From an uncultured Eubacteriales bacterium (GTDB lineage Bacteria; Bacillota; Clostridia; Oscillospirales; Acutalibacteraceae), in assembly GCA_900317795.1 (NCBI GenBank), contig ONIF01000033.1, positions 1 through 16,675 of the forward strand: 16,675 nucleotides of DNA. Direction: 5' to 3'. Position 1 is the stretch's first letter, and every line of letters begins with the position of its first letter. The notes under the pieces were generated by a model, which made no database searches, was not told where the DNA came from, and was given only the letters and a program-made list of their open reading frames with translations. This document shows, one piece after another, positions 1 through 6,229 of this stretch. Made by a program: the position numbers and the translations under genes.

Positions 1-1088
1 TTTTTCTCTCTCTTTGTGCCCTTGTCAGATTTTTTATCGTATGCGTCAGGTTCAAAGAGCAAGCGGACATCTTTCCAATGCTTACCCGAACAAGAGTCAT
101 GGAAGCATTTGTAGCCGATAGAGCCATCAGGCTGTTGGAGAATTGCTGCGTCCTTTCCCTTATGGCTTTCATCAAACAAGCAATGTTCAAGAATGTATTT
201 GACTTTACCGTTTGGAGAGTTCTCAATGCTCTTGACAGGGATATTATGTTCTGAGATGAATTTCTGTAAATCGAATTTTCCCTTTTTGCTTTTCGGTATG
301 CTTTCAGGAACGTCAACAGACGGCTTATTTTCTTCCCATTCAGCCGATAATGCTTGAAGTAATGTAAAATCATTAACAAGTATTTCAGAGGGCGTAGACG
401 GCTCAATATACGCTTTCCTGTGCGGTCTTTCGGGAGTAGTTGCACCTTTCTGTGCAATCGTTCCCCAAAGCTTACAAATGCGGGCAGGATTGAATACTGT
501 TGTGTCTACTTCCACTTTCTCATCGCTGAACTTGTCGGACAAAACTTTCAAGGCATTCTCAAAGACGGAAACATTCTCGGGAGTGTTCGGAACATCAAAG
601 CGATAAACCAAATGCACACCGTTACCGCTCATGGCACAAATAGGTTCTGCAAATCCACGCTTGAACATGAAGTCACGAATAGCTTTTGATTTTTGTTTTG
701 CAAGTATCAGTTCTTCTTCCGAACTGCTGACACCCGACAAGCGTTTCGGATCTAAATCAATTAAGAGCCAATGTAAAGCTGTGACTTCATTGTCCTTTGT
801 TGTTGGGTTGGCACTTTCAATGAAGCAATCGTGTTGTTTACGAGAGTAACATGACATATTTATCGGATTGAGAGTAATGAAAATGTTAGAAGCTTTTGCT
901 GTCGGTGTACGGGAATTCCAACTCGGACGAAAATCTTGTAAAGCCTTGATAGCAGTATCAGCATTTGTGAAGTAACCGCTTGCGTTGTAACTGCCGTTAA
1001 TCAGACGGACTTCAAAAAGTTCTCCGCTTGAATGTAAGAGGTGAACTGCTTTGTTGATGTTGCTGTTATCCAAAATAAACAGGGACAT
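1..1088 (-). CDS. Primase of archaeo-eukaryotic type (plasmid/ICE/phage replication), 3' end outside window
   Basis: The reading frame runs open from ATG 1088 to the window edge (362 residues seen, no stop), so the C-terminus is missing. The start is set by a GGAGGTT ribosome binding site 6 nt upstream. Motifs fit the AEP primase fold of mobile elements: WLLIDLDP at 107-114 with metal-binding Asp111 and Asp113, SGNGVHLVY at 154-162, and PARICKLWGT at 201-210. A likely zinc-binding segment follows, with Cys303, His309, Cys328, His330 and Cys333, spaced like a primase CHC2 finger. In relatives an SF3 or DnaB-like helicase often follows; here it would lie outside the window. The role is inferred to be primer synthesis or initiation of element replication. 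Its 183-nt leader carries an antisense-RNA control region (separate entries). Family call is fairly sure; exact element type is not. Confidence 0.75.
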   Translation of the reverse strand, partial: MSLFILDNSNINKAVHLLHSSGELFEVRLINGSYNASGYFTNADTAIKALQDFRPSWNSRTPTAKASNIFITLNPINMSCYSRKQHDCFIESANPTTKDNEVTALHWLLIDLDPKRLSGVSSSEEELILAKQKSKAIRDFMFKRGFAEPICAMSGNGVHLVYRFDVPNTPENVSVFENALKVLSDKFSDEKVEVDTTVFNPARICKLWGTIAQKGATTPERPHRKAYIEPSTPSEILVNDFTLLQALSAEWEENKPSVDVPESIPKSKKGKFDLQKFISEHNIPVKSIENSPNGKVKYILEHCLFDESHKGKDAAILQQPDGSIGYKCFHDSCSGKHWKDVRLLFEPDAYDKKSDKGTKREK

Positions 1089-1094
1089 AAAAAT

Positions 1095-1124
1095 AACCTC
1101 CGTAAAAATATTTTTTACGAGGTT
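1095..1124 (-). promoter_or_regulatory. Hairpin sequestering the primase ribosome binding site (attenuator-like)
   Basis: AACCTCCGTAAAAA (1095-1108) and TTTTTACGAGGTT (1112-1124) pair over 13 bp with one bulged base and a 3-nt loop. In the minus-strand mRNA the 3' arm contains the GGAGGUU ribosome binding site. The stem is followed by U5 (1093-1089) directly before the AUG. The hairpin could therefore block ribosomes, act as an intrinsic terminator, or both. The pairing is seen in the sequence; its function is inferred. Confidence 0.65.
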
Positions 1125-1226
1125 GCGACGGTATAACACTTGATTTTTTTTTTTGGTTATGTTACAATTAGTCCATGAAAGTAAATAATCAAAATAAAAA
1201 CAGATGGTACATTGAGTTGCAACCTC
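1119..1226 (-). promoter_or_regulatory. Long-range leader pairing competing with the SD hairpin
   Basis: GAGGTTGC (1119-1126) and GCAACCTC (1219-1226) are perfect inverted repeats 92 nt apart. With one mismatch the pairing extends by two more pairs (AC/GT). In the primase mRNA the upstream arm GAGGUUGC can capture the GCAACCUC arm that otherwise covers the GGAGGUU ribosome binding site. This gives two exclusive folds, one open and one closed. The logic matches antisense-controlled attenuation of plasmid rep genes; here it is inferred from base pairing alone. Confidence 0.55.
1140..1168 (+). promoter_or_regulatory. Promoter for divergent antisense RNA, with T11 tract in the spacer
   Basis: TTGATT (1140-1145) and TACAAT (1163-1168) are separated by exactly 17 nt, a good sigma-A match; the start site would be near 1175. 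Eleven consecutive T (1144-1154) fill the -35 end and spacer, so gain or loss of a T would change the spacing. It faces away from the primase gene and drives transcription across the primase leader. Confidence 0.6.
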
Positions 1227-1277
1227 TTTGTATTGTTGAGGGTAGTGGTTTTGGAAAGGTCGCTACCCTCTGTTTTT
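1175..1277 (+). ncRNA. Putative counter-transcript (antisense) RNA controlling the primase leader
   Basis: This is the segment between the plus-strand promoter and a terminator hairpin, about 100 nt. It is fully complementary to the first half of the primase mRNA leader. It contains GTTGCAACCTC, whose AACCTC also matches the complement of the primase ribosome binding site. A second inverted repeat, AATAAAAACAGA (1193-1204) with TCTGTTTTTATT (1269-1280), adds structure. By analogy to plasmid copy-control RNAs, binding would remove the upstream GAGGUUGC arm and let the SD hairpin close. A 51-codon frame also starts at 1175 but has no ribosome binding site and runs past the terminator. No Rfam family is recognised. 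Confidence 0.55.
1238..1277 (+). terminator. Terminator of the antisense RNA
   Basis: GAGGGTAG (1238-1245) and CTACCCTC (1263-1270) form a perfect 8-bp stem with a 17-nt loop, followed by TGTTTTTATT. It gives the antisense RNA a defined 3' end. In the opposite strand the same sequence is the first hairpin of the primase leader. Confidence 0.65.
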
Positions 1278-1306
1278 ATTATAAACCATTCTCGAAATTT
1301 TTTCAA
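1278..1306 (-). promoter_or_regulatory. Primase promoter
   Basis: On the minus strand TTGAAA (1306-1301) and TATAAT (1283-1278) are separated by 17 nt. The start site would be near 1271, giving a leader of about 183 nt before ATG 1088 that fully overlaps the antisense RNA. Confidence 0.65.
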
Positions 1307-1330
1307 TTAAAATTTGACAATATCTTCTAA

Positions 1331-1736
1331 AAATTCTTTTGTCCTAAAAATAATTCTGTACAAGAATTAAAAATGTTTGAGAAATATAGAGATATGCAAG
1401 CATAGATTTTGTATATACAAAGTACATACAAAATCGCTTGATGGTGAAATCCCCACGCCCCATTACTTTTTATATTTGATACAAAGTAAAATCGCTTTCG
1501 CTCACCCACTCATAAAAACAGAAAACAGTTTTTTATTTTTTCTCTTATCAACGTTTTGCAAATTTGAAAATATTTTGTTTCAGACGTTTTGAAGAAATCC
1601 TGAATTACAAAATTTTTCAGATGGACGGAGATAAAAATTTTTCGTAAATCAAAATCTATGGAAAACCTGTACTTGCAACCATTGAGAGATTTGAGTAAAA
1701 TGGAATTACAGTTTCACCGGTAGAGAGGGAAAGAAA
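1331..1736. other. Gene-free control region with palindromes and direct repeats
   Basis: No convincing gene is present; short frames here lack ribosome binding sites. Visible structure: TAATTCT/AGAATTA (1351-1357, 1363-1369) with a 5-nt spacer; GATTTTGTAT/ATACAAAATC (1405-1414, 1426-1435); direct repeats TACAAAGTA (1416-1424, 1480-1488) and AAAATCGCTT (1430-1439, 1488-1497). These could be binding sites for an element regulator such as the downstream HTH protein. A short AT-only hairpin with a T-run near 1513-1545 might be a weak terminator. Function is not shown. Confidence 0.4.
1673..1701 (+). promoter_or_regulatory. Promoter for the HTH/coiled-coil gene
   Basis: TTGCAA (1673-1678), 17-nt spacer, TAAAAT (1696-1701), about 35 nt before ATG 1737. 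A GAGAGGGA ribosome binding site lies at about 1722-1729. Confidence 0.5.
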
Positions 1737-2455
1737 ATGGAAATGACAATTAAACAGTTGGCAGATGAACTCGGTGTAAGTAAGACCACCGTCAATAGAG
1801 CTGTAAGAAAGTTAGGTTGGAAAGATGAACTTTGCAAAGTTGGGAACAGATATATTTTTTCGGAAACACAAATCTTACAGCTTAAGAAAAAAATATTAGA
1901 GAGCTATGGAGAAGAAGTGCAACAATCGCAACAGTCGCAACAGTCGCAACAATCGCAACAGTCGCAACAATCGCAACAGTCGCAACAATCGCAACAGTCG
2001 CAACAATCGCAACAATCGCAACAATCGCGCAACAGTCGCAACAATCGCAACAGTCGCAACAATCGCAACAGTCGCAACAATCGCAACAGTCGCAACAATC
2101 GCAACAGTCGCAACAGCCGTATACAATTTTAGAAAAACAAATATTTGTACTCAATCAGCAATTAAATATTAAGGACAATCAAATTAAACTGTTACAAGAA
2201 CAACTCATAGCTCAAAGCAGACAGCTTCAGCTTTTACAAGAGCAACTTACGGCAAAGGACAATCAGATCGGACAGATTACTGTCGCAATGGAAAATCTGA
2301 CAACTGCCTTGACTGCTGCACAGGCTCTTCATGCAGGAACTATTCAGAAACAGCTTACCGAACATTCCGAAAGTATAGAGCAGTCTTCCGAACCGGAACA
2401 GCCGAAACAAAAGCAAAGTTTGCTTTCAAAATTATTCGGCAGAAAAGAAAGCTGA
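1737..2455 (+). pseudogene. Plasmid-type HTH plus coiled-coil protein, frame broken by 2-bp insertion in Gln-Gln-Ser repeat
   Basis: The N-terminus (about residues 1-60) is a MerR/excisionase-like helix-turn-helix, with TIKQLADELGVSKTTVNRAV as the recognition part. A Gln-Gln-Ser repeat follows. The C-terminal half, in the +2 frame (2111-2452), is a charged coiled coil with the KDNQIKLLQEQL-type heptads of DUF536-like accessory proteins of Gram-positive plasmids, ending LLSKLFGRKES. Two extra bases (CG, 2028-2029) shift the upstream frame into Arg-Asn-Ser/Arg-Asn-Asn repeats that stop at 2132. Removing them gives one continuous protein of about 238 residues. DUF536-like proteins are associated with plasmid replication or partition, mostly unproven. 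A sequencing error is possible, but the repeats on each side are intact and in register. Confidence 0.65.
1920..2119 (+). repeat. 9-bp tandem repeat tract (CAACARTCG), 12 + 9 units split by CG
   Basis: Twelve units of CAACAATCG or CAACAGTCG run from 1920 to 2027. Then two extra bases CG (2028-2029), then nine units from 2030 to 2110, then a degenerate CAACAGCCG. Over most of the tract A and G alternate from unit to unit, giving an 18-bp higher-order period. This points to recent expansion in two-unit steps. Each unit encodes Gln-Gln-Ser in the main frame. Because the unit is free of stops in several frames, the tract also produces spurious open frames on both strands. Confidence 0.95.
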
Positions 2456-2479
2456 TATTTGACAGGGTGGTAATTATTC

Positions 2480-2508
2480 TTGCTTTATAAACCCTTGTAT
2501 GATATATT
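2480..2508 (+). promoter_or_regulatory. Candidate promoter of the restriction-modification operon
   Basis: TTGCTT (2480-2485), 17-nt spacer, TATATT (2503-2508), 35 nt before the vsr-like start. A TTGACA at 2459-2464 has no well-spaced -10 box. No terminator is obvious between 2455 and here, so read-through from the HTH gene is possible. Confidence 0.4.
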
Positions 2509-2542
2509 AATAACATCTTGAAACGGATAGGAAAGATTATGA

Positions 2543-2956
2543 ATGGACAGACTTACACCCGAACAACGAAAGAAAAATATGCAAGCCGTTAAAAACAAAG
2601 ACAGCTTGATAGAACTTATGTTAAGAAAAGAACTTTGGTCACGAGGATTGAGGTACAGAAAGAATTACACCAAAATAACGGGAAAGCCCGATATAGTATT
2701 CATCGGTAAAAAAGTAGCTGTTTTTTGCGACAGTGAATTTTGGCACGGTTACGATTGGGAACGTAGAAAAGACGACATCAAATCCAACAGGGATTTTTGG
2801 ATACCCAAAATCGAAAGAAATATGCAACGAGATACGGAAGTTACTCAAGCCTTGACAAATGACGGATGGCTTGTATTGAGGTTTTGGGGAAATGAAATAA
2901 AAAAACATTTATCCGATTGTGCAGATAAAATTGAAAAGGCGGTTAAATCAAGATGA
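2543..2956 (+). CDS. vsr: Vsr-type very-short-patch repair endonuclease
   Basis: 137 residues, normal length for Vsr. Family enzymes nick beside the T of T:G mismatches left when 5-methylcytosine deaminates, limiting C-to-T mutation at methylated sites. Visible hallmarks: the N-terminal TPEQRKKNMQAVKNKDS segment, GKPDIVF with catalytic Asp50, FWHG with His68, FWIPKIERNMQRD at 85-97, and the GWLVLRFW strand. The Cys/His zinc ligands of E. coli Vsr are not evident. ATG 2543 is preceded by GGAAAG; an overlapping ATG at 2539 is out of frame. Its TGA overlaps the next ATG (ATGA at 2953-2956), so translation is coupled to the methyltransferase. Since the neighbour is HpaII-like, the likely substrate is the deaminated CCGG site (inference). 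Confidence 0.88.
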   Translation: MDRLTPEQRKKNMQAVKNKDSLIELMLRKELWSRGLRYRKNYTKITGKPDIVFIGKKVAVFCDSEFWHGYDWERRKDDIKSNRDFWIPKIERNMQRDTEVTQALTNDGWLVLRFWGNEIKKHLSDCADKIEKAVKSR

Positions 2957-4755
2957 ACAAATTCAAATCCATTGACCTGTTTGCAGGAATAGGCGGTATT
3001 CGTTTAGGCTTTGACAAAGCATTCGGCGATGATATAGAGACCGTTTTTGTAAGTGAATGGGATAAATATGCACAGCAAACTTATCGTGCAAATTTTCATG
3101 ATGATTTTGATATTGCCGGTGATATTACTGCAATTAAAGAGGAAGATATTCCGAATTTTGATATATGTCTTGCCGGATTTCCTTGTCAGGCATTCAGCGT
3201 GGCAGGAAAACATCAGGGATTTAATGATAATTACAAGGGACTTTGCAGAGGGACATTATTCCTTGACGTTGTGCGTATATGCGAATATCATAAGCCAAAG
3301 GTCATTTTCTGTGAAAATGTAAAAGGGCTGGTAATTCACGATAAAGGAAATACACTGCGTATAATAAAAAAGGCTTTTGCCGATATAGGATATAAGGTAT
3401 TTACAAATAACGATACCACTTTGAACAGCAAAAATTTCGGTGTTCCTCAAAACAGAGAAAGAATATACATTGTTGCTTTTCGTAATGATATAGCACCCGA
3501 TAATTTTGAATTTCCGCAAGGAACGGACAGCACAAAAACTATCAGAGATATAATTGAAGAAAATCCTGTTCCTGCCAAATATTATTTGAGTGATGTATAT
3601 TTGGAGACGTTAAAAAGACATCGTGCAAAGCATGAAGCAATGGGACACGGGTTCGGATATGAAATTCGTGATTTGGACGGGATAGCTGGTACAGTTGTTT
3701 GCGGAGGAATGGGCAGGGAAAGAAATTTGATAATTGATAAACGTCAAACTGACCTTACTCCAACCACCCACATTAAAGGAAAAATCAATACGGAAGGTAT
3801 AAGAAAGATGACACCGAGAGAATGGGCAAGATTGCAAGGGTTTCCCGACACATTTGTACTTCCTCTTGCCGATGTACATTTGTACAAACAGTTTGGCAAC
3901 AGTGTAACTGTGAATGTAATTGAAGAAATAGCTAAAAAGATAAGAGAGGTTTTGAAAATGCCTACAAGCAAAAAAGAAAGTAAGAGTAAGGGTAAAAATA
4001 AAGGCGAATGGTCAGAAATATATATTTTTTTCAAATTGATTGCTGACGGTCGTGTTTATGTAGCCGACAAAGATATGAATAAACTTAAAGATGTTTTTTT
4101 GGATATTATCAGTATTATAAGAGAAGAAAAGAAAGGCTTTGAATACCGATACTTCCCCGGGGATAATGTGAGAATAACTTTGAACGGTGATGAAGTAAAA
4201 ATCGTGGATGTACAGCAATTTGTTATTTTTATGAAAAAAGTATGGGCAATGATAACAACAAGCAACAGTACAACATTCAATGATGATGAAATAACAGATT
4301 TTTTGAAGTCCGTTTACATAGAAAATATTACTTCTCCTCCGCAAAAGAAAACGGATTACTTCGGAGGTACGGAAGATATTGTTCTTGATACGGTCGATTA
4401 TCGTTCAGGTGTAAGCAGGATTATGGGCTTTTCTTGCAAGTCGGATATTGATGCAGGTTCAACTTTGTTTAATGCAAGCGGTGATAATACCAACTTTATT
4501 TACGAGTTAAAAGGTGATATGAATGATGATATAATGAATAATTTCAACTCTCTTTTTAAAGAAGTGAATAAAAAGGGTGAAACCAAATTCGAAGTTGCAA
4601 CCGGTGACAGAATGAAATATTTAAAGGAAAAAGGAATCGATATCGATTTCGTGAAAACCGCTACATCTGTTTCGGGACAAAATCTTATCCGCTGTTGCGG
4701 AATGGAAATGCCGTTGCTTGTTGCAGGAATGCTTAAATATTACTATTACGAATAA
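2953..4755 (+). CDS. M.HpaII-like cytosine-5 DNA methyltransferase fused to a truncated HpaII-like endonuclease
   Basis: Residues 1-335 are a full C5 methyltransferase: FAGIGG (10-15), PCQ with catalytic Cys78, ENV (121-123), QNRER (166-170), RKMTPREWARLQGFP (284-298) and GNSV (315-318). The target-recognition region (GHGFGYEI, GGMGRERNLIID, TPTTHIKG) closely follows M.HpaII as I remember it, so CCGG is the probable target. From Met336 the frame continues without a stop into an HpaII-family endonuclease beginning GKNKGEWSEIYIFFKL. An excellent internal site, AGAGAGG (3943-3949) 8 nt before ATG 3958, could also start the endonuclease alone. The endonuclease is cut short by TAA at 4753-4755 caused by a 19-bp duplication. 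Methyltransferase activity should be intact; restriction is probably lost. Confidence 0.9.
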   Translation: MNKFKSIDLFAGIGGIRLGFDKAFGDDIETVFVSEWDKYAQQTYRANFHDDFDIAGDITAIKEEDIPNFDICLAGFPCQAFSVAGKHQGFNDNYKGLCRGTLFLDVVRICEYHKPKVIFCENVKGLVIHDKGNTLRIIKKAFADIGYKVFTNNDTTLNSKNFGVPQNRERIYIVAFRNDIAPDNFEFPQGTDSTKTIRDIIEENPVPAKYYLSDVYLETLKRHRAKHEAMGHGFGYEIRDLDGIAGTVVCGGMGRERNLIIDKRQTDLTPTTHIKGKINTEGIRKMTPREWARLQGFPDTFVLPLADVHLYKQFGNSVTVNVIEEIAKKIREVLKMPTSKKESKSKGKNKGEWSEIYIFFKLIADGRVYVADKDMNKLKDVFLDIISIIREEKKGFEYRYFPGDNVRITLNGDEVKIVDVQQFVIFMKKVWAMITTSNSTTFNDDEITDFLKSVYIENITSPPQKKTDYFGGTEDIVLDTVDYRSGVSRIMGFSCKSDIDAGSTLFNASGDNTNFIYELKGDMNDDIMNNFNSLFKEVNKKGETKFEVATGDRMKYLKEKGIDIDFVKTATSVSGQNLIRCCGMEMPLLVAGMLKYYYYE

Positions 4756-5176
4756 ATATTACTATTACGAATGCTGTGCTTCCTCCAAAATTGCAACTTT
4801 GGATAAATCGGTTAAATATCTTGCCGAAAATGACTATGTACATTACGGATTTGATAATCTTTATGATACTTACAGAAGTAAAGTGACCACGTTACTGTAT
4901 GCAATGTTTACAGGCTTGCGTTTTGCTAAATCGTGGTCGGGCAGGTCTGATGTAAACGGAGGTTATATAGTTGTAAAAAAAGACGGAGACGTTGTGGCGT
5001 TCCATTCGTGTATAGCTGATGAATTTAAAGATTTTTTGTTAGAAAAGCTCAATTTTGAAGCTCCGTCATGTTCAAGACATAAATATATGTATATTTATAA
5101 AGACGAACAAACAGGGAAATATTACTTAAAACTTGCCCTGCAATTCAGATTTAAATTGTTATCGGGTAACAAGTAA
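3958..5176 (+). pseudogene. HpaII-family type II restriction endonuclease, interrupted
   Basis: The endonuclease module spans two frames. The first runs from Met 3958 to the TAA at 4753-4755. The second, about 134 residues, runs from 4772 to 5173 and ends LALQFRFKLLSGNK. Deleting one copy of the 19-bp repeat joins them exactly (…KYYYYE then CCASSKIATL…), giving about 399 residues including a Lys/Ser-rich linker. I recognise the KGEWSEIY start and the FRF-ended C-terminus as HpaII-family features; catalytic residues were not assigned. The family cuts CCGG. The downstream fragment has no useful start of its own: ATG 4718 follows AGGA with no spacing. Confidence 0.75.
4735..4772 (+). repeat. Perfect 19-bp tandem duplication that disrupts the endonuclease
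   Basis: AAATATTACTATTACGAAT occurs at 4735-4753 and again at 4754-4772 with no spacer. Nineteen bases shift the frame by one and create the TAA at 4753-4755. It is the only lesion seen between the two endonuclease halves. Confidence 0.95.
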
Positions 5177-6111
5177 TGAAAGTAATAAGCTTGTTTTCGG
5201 GCATAGGAGGAATTGATCTCGGATTTTTGCAAGAGGGTTTTGAAATAGTATGGGCAAATGACAGTAGCCATGAGGCGTGCATTACTTATCGTCACAATTT
5301 GGGCGAACAATTCATAAAGGAAGATGATATAAGAAATGTTGATGTAAGTCAAATTCCCTCTGCCGATATTTTAATTGCTGGCTTTCCTTGTCAGCCTTTT
5401 TCGGTGATGGGCTATCAAAGAGGTTTCAACGATCCGAGAGGTAACCTGTTTTTTGAGATTGCAAGGATAATCGAAAGTAAGAAACCCAAAATCGTATTTT
5501 TGGAAAATGTAGAAAATTTGATGTTTCATGATAATGGGAAAACTTTTCTTGTTATATATAATACACTTGCTACTCTCGGATACGGGGTGAAGTACAAAGT
5601 AATGAGTGCGACGGAGTATGGCAATATTCCGCAAAAGCGTTCAAGAATTTTCATAACAGCATTCTCGGATTATGATATGCTTGATGTTTTTTCATTTCCT
5701 CAACCGACCAAACTAACTGTTGGCATTGATGATATAATAAATCGTAATGTAAAACATGATTCGATTTACTACTATGACGAAAACAGTAAATATTACAATA
5801 TACTGAACCAACGTATAAAGGATAAAACAGGTATATACAGAATTGATGACAGCGGTATAGCAAGGCGAAAATATGATATATGTCCTACTTTGAAAGCAAA
5901 TATGGGAACGTATCACGATAGAGTGCCTGTAATACGGGATAATTTCGGCATAAGAAAGCTTACACCTTATGAATGTCTTGCGTTTCAAGGTTTTCCGTCC
6001 AAATATAAATTCAGGGGAATTTCTCTTTCTGCTGCTTATAAACAATGCGGAAATACAGTTGTCGTTCCCGTCGTGAAAAGAATTGCTCAAAAAATAAAAA
6101 TGCTTTATTGA
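5176..6111 (+). CDS. Second cytosine-5 DNA methyltransferase
   Basis: 311 residues, a complete C5 methyltransferase: FSGIGG (7-12), PCQPFS with catalytic Cys72, ENV (110-112), QKRSR (153-157), target-recognition region about 180-250 including CPTLKANMGTYHDRVPVI, KLTPYECLAFQGFP (261-274) and GNTVVVPVV (292-300). Its recognition region is unlike that of the first methyltransferase; specificity cannot be read from the sequence. The ATG overlaps the endonuclease stop (TAATG, 5174-5178) and has only a weak GGGT upstream, so its translation probably depends on ribosomes finishing the endonuclease. In this interrupted copy that coupling would be lost. It may protect the same site on another base or belong to a second specificity. 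Confidence 0.9.
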   Translation: MKVISLFSGIGGIDLGFLQEGFEIVWANDSSHEACITYRHNLGEQFIKEDDIRNVDVSQIPSADILIAGFPCQPFSVMGYQRGFNDPRGNLFFEIARIIESKKPKIVFLENVENLMFHDNGKTFLVIYNTLATLGYGVKYKVMSATEYGNIPQKRSRIFITAFSDYDMLDVFSFPQPTKLTVGIDDIINRNVKHDSIYYYDENSKYYNILNQRIKDKTGIYRIDDSGIARRKYDICPTLKANMGTYHDRVPVIRDNFGIRKLTPYECLAFQGFPSKYKFRGISLSAAYKQCGNTVVVPVVKRIAQKIKMLY

Positions 6112-6137
6112 CGAGCATAATAAAAAGCAAAGCATAA

Positions 6138-6175
6138 AAACAAAGTGTGCAATTTTAAGGTTACACACTTTGTTT
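6138..6175. terminator. Bidirectional terminator between the RM operon and the minus-strand genes
   Basis: AAACAAAGTGTG (6138-6149) and CACACTTTGTTT (6164-6175) form a perfect 12-bp stem with a 14-nt loop. On the plus strand ATATTTTT follows. On the minus strand the stem runs into GTTTTTATGC. It serves convergent units ending at 6111 (+) and 6230 (-). Confidence 0.85.
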
Positions 6176-6229
6176 ATATTTTTGCTTATACAGTTTTTCG
6201 ACAAAGGCATAATGTTATTTGTGAATGAC

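Noticed and set aside
1175..1330. 51-codon plus-strand frame starting at the antisense-RNA start site
   Set aside because: It has no ribosome binding site and runs through a strong terminator; overlap with the structured leader explains it better. Leaderless translation is not excluded.
1377..1592. 71-codon plus-strand frame in the intergenic region
   Set aside because: No ribosome binding site, low-complexity composition, and it crosses the inverted repeats.
1920..2119. CRISPR-like array
   Set aside because: Units are 9 bp and directly adjacent with no spacers; this is a coding tandem repeat.
1882..2154. Several open frames on both strands over the repeat
   Set aside because: The repeat unit contains no stop in these frames, so they are open by composition; none has a sensible start or domain.
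2459..2464. TTGACA as -35 box for the restriction-modification operon
   Set aside because: No -10 box lies 16-18 nt downstream; the pair at 2480-2508 fits better.
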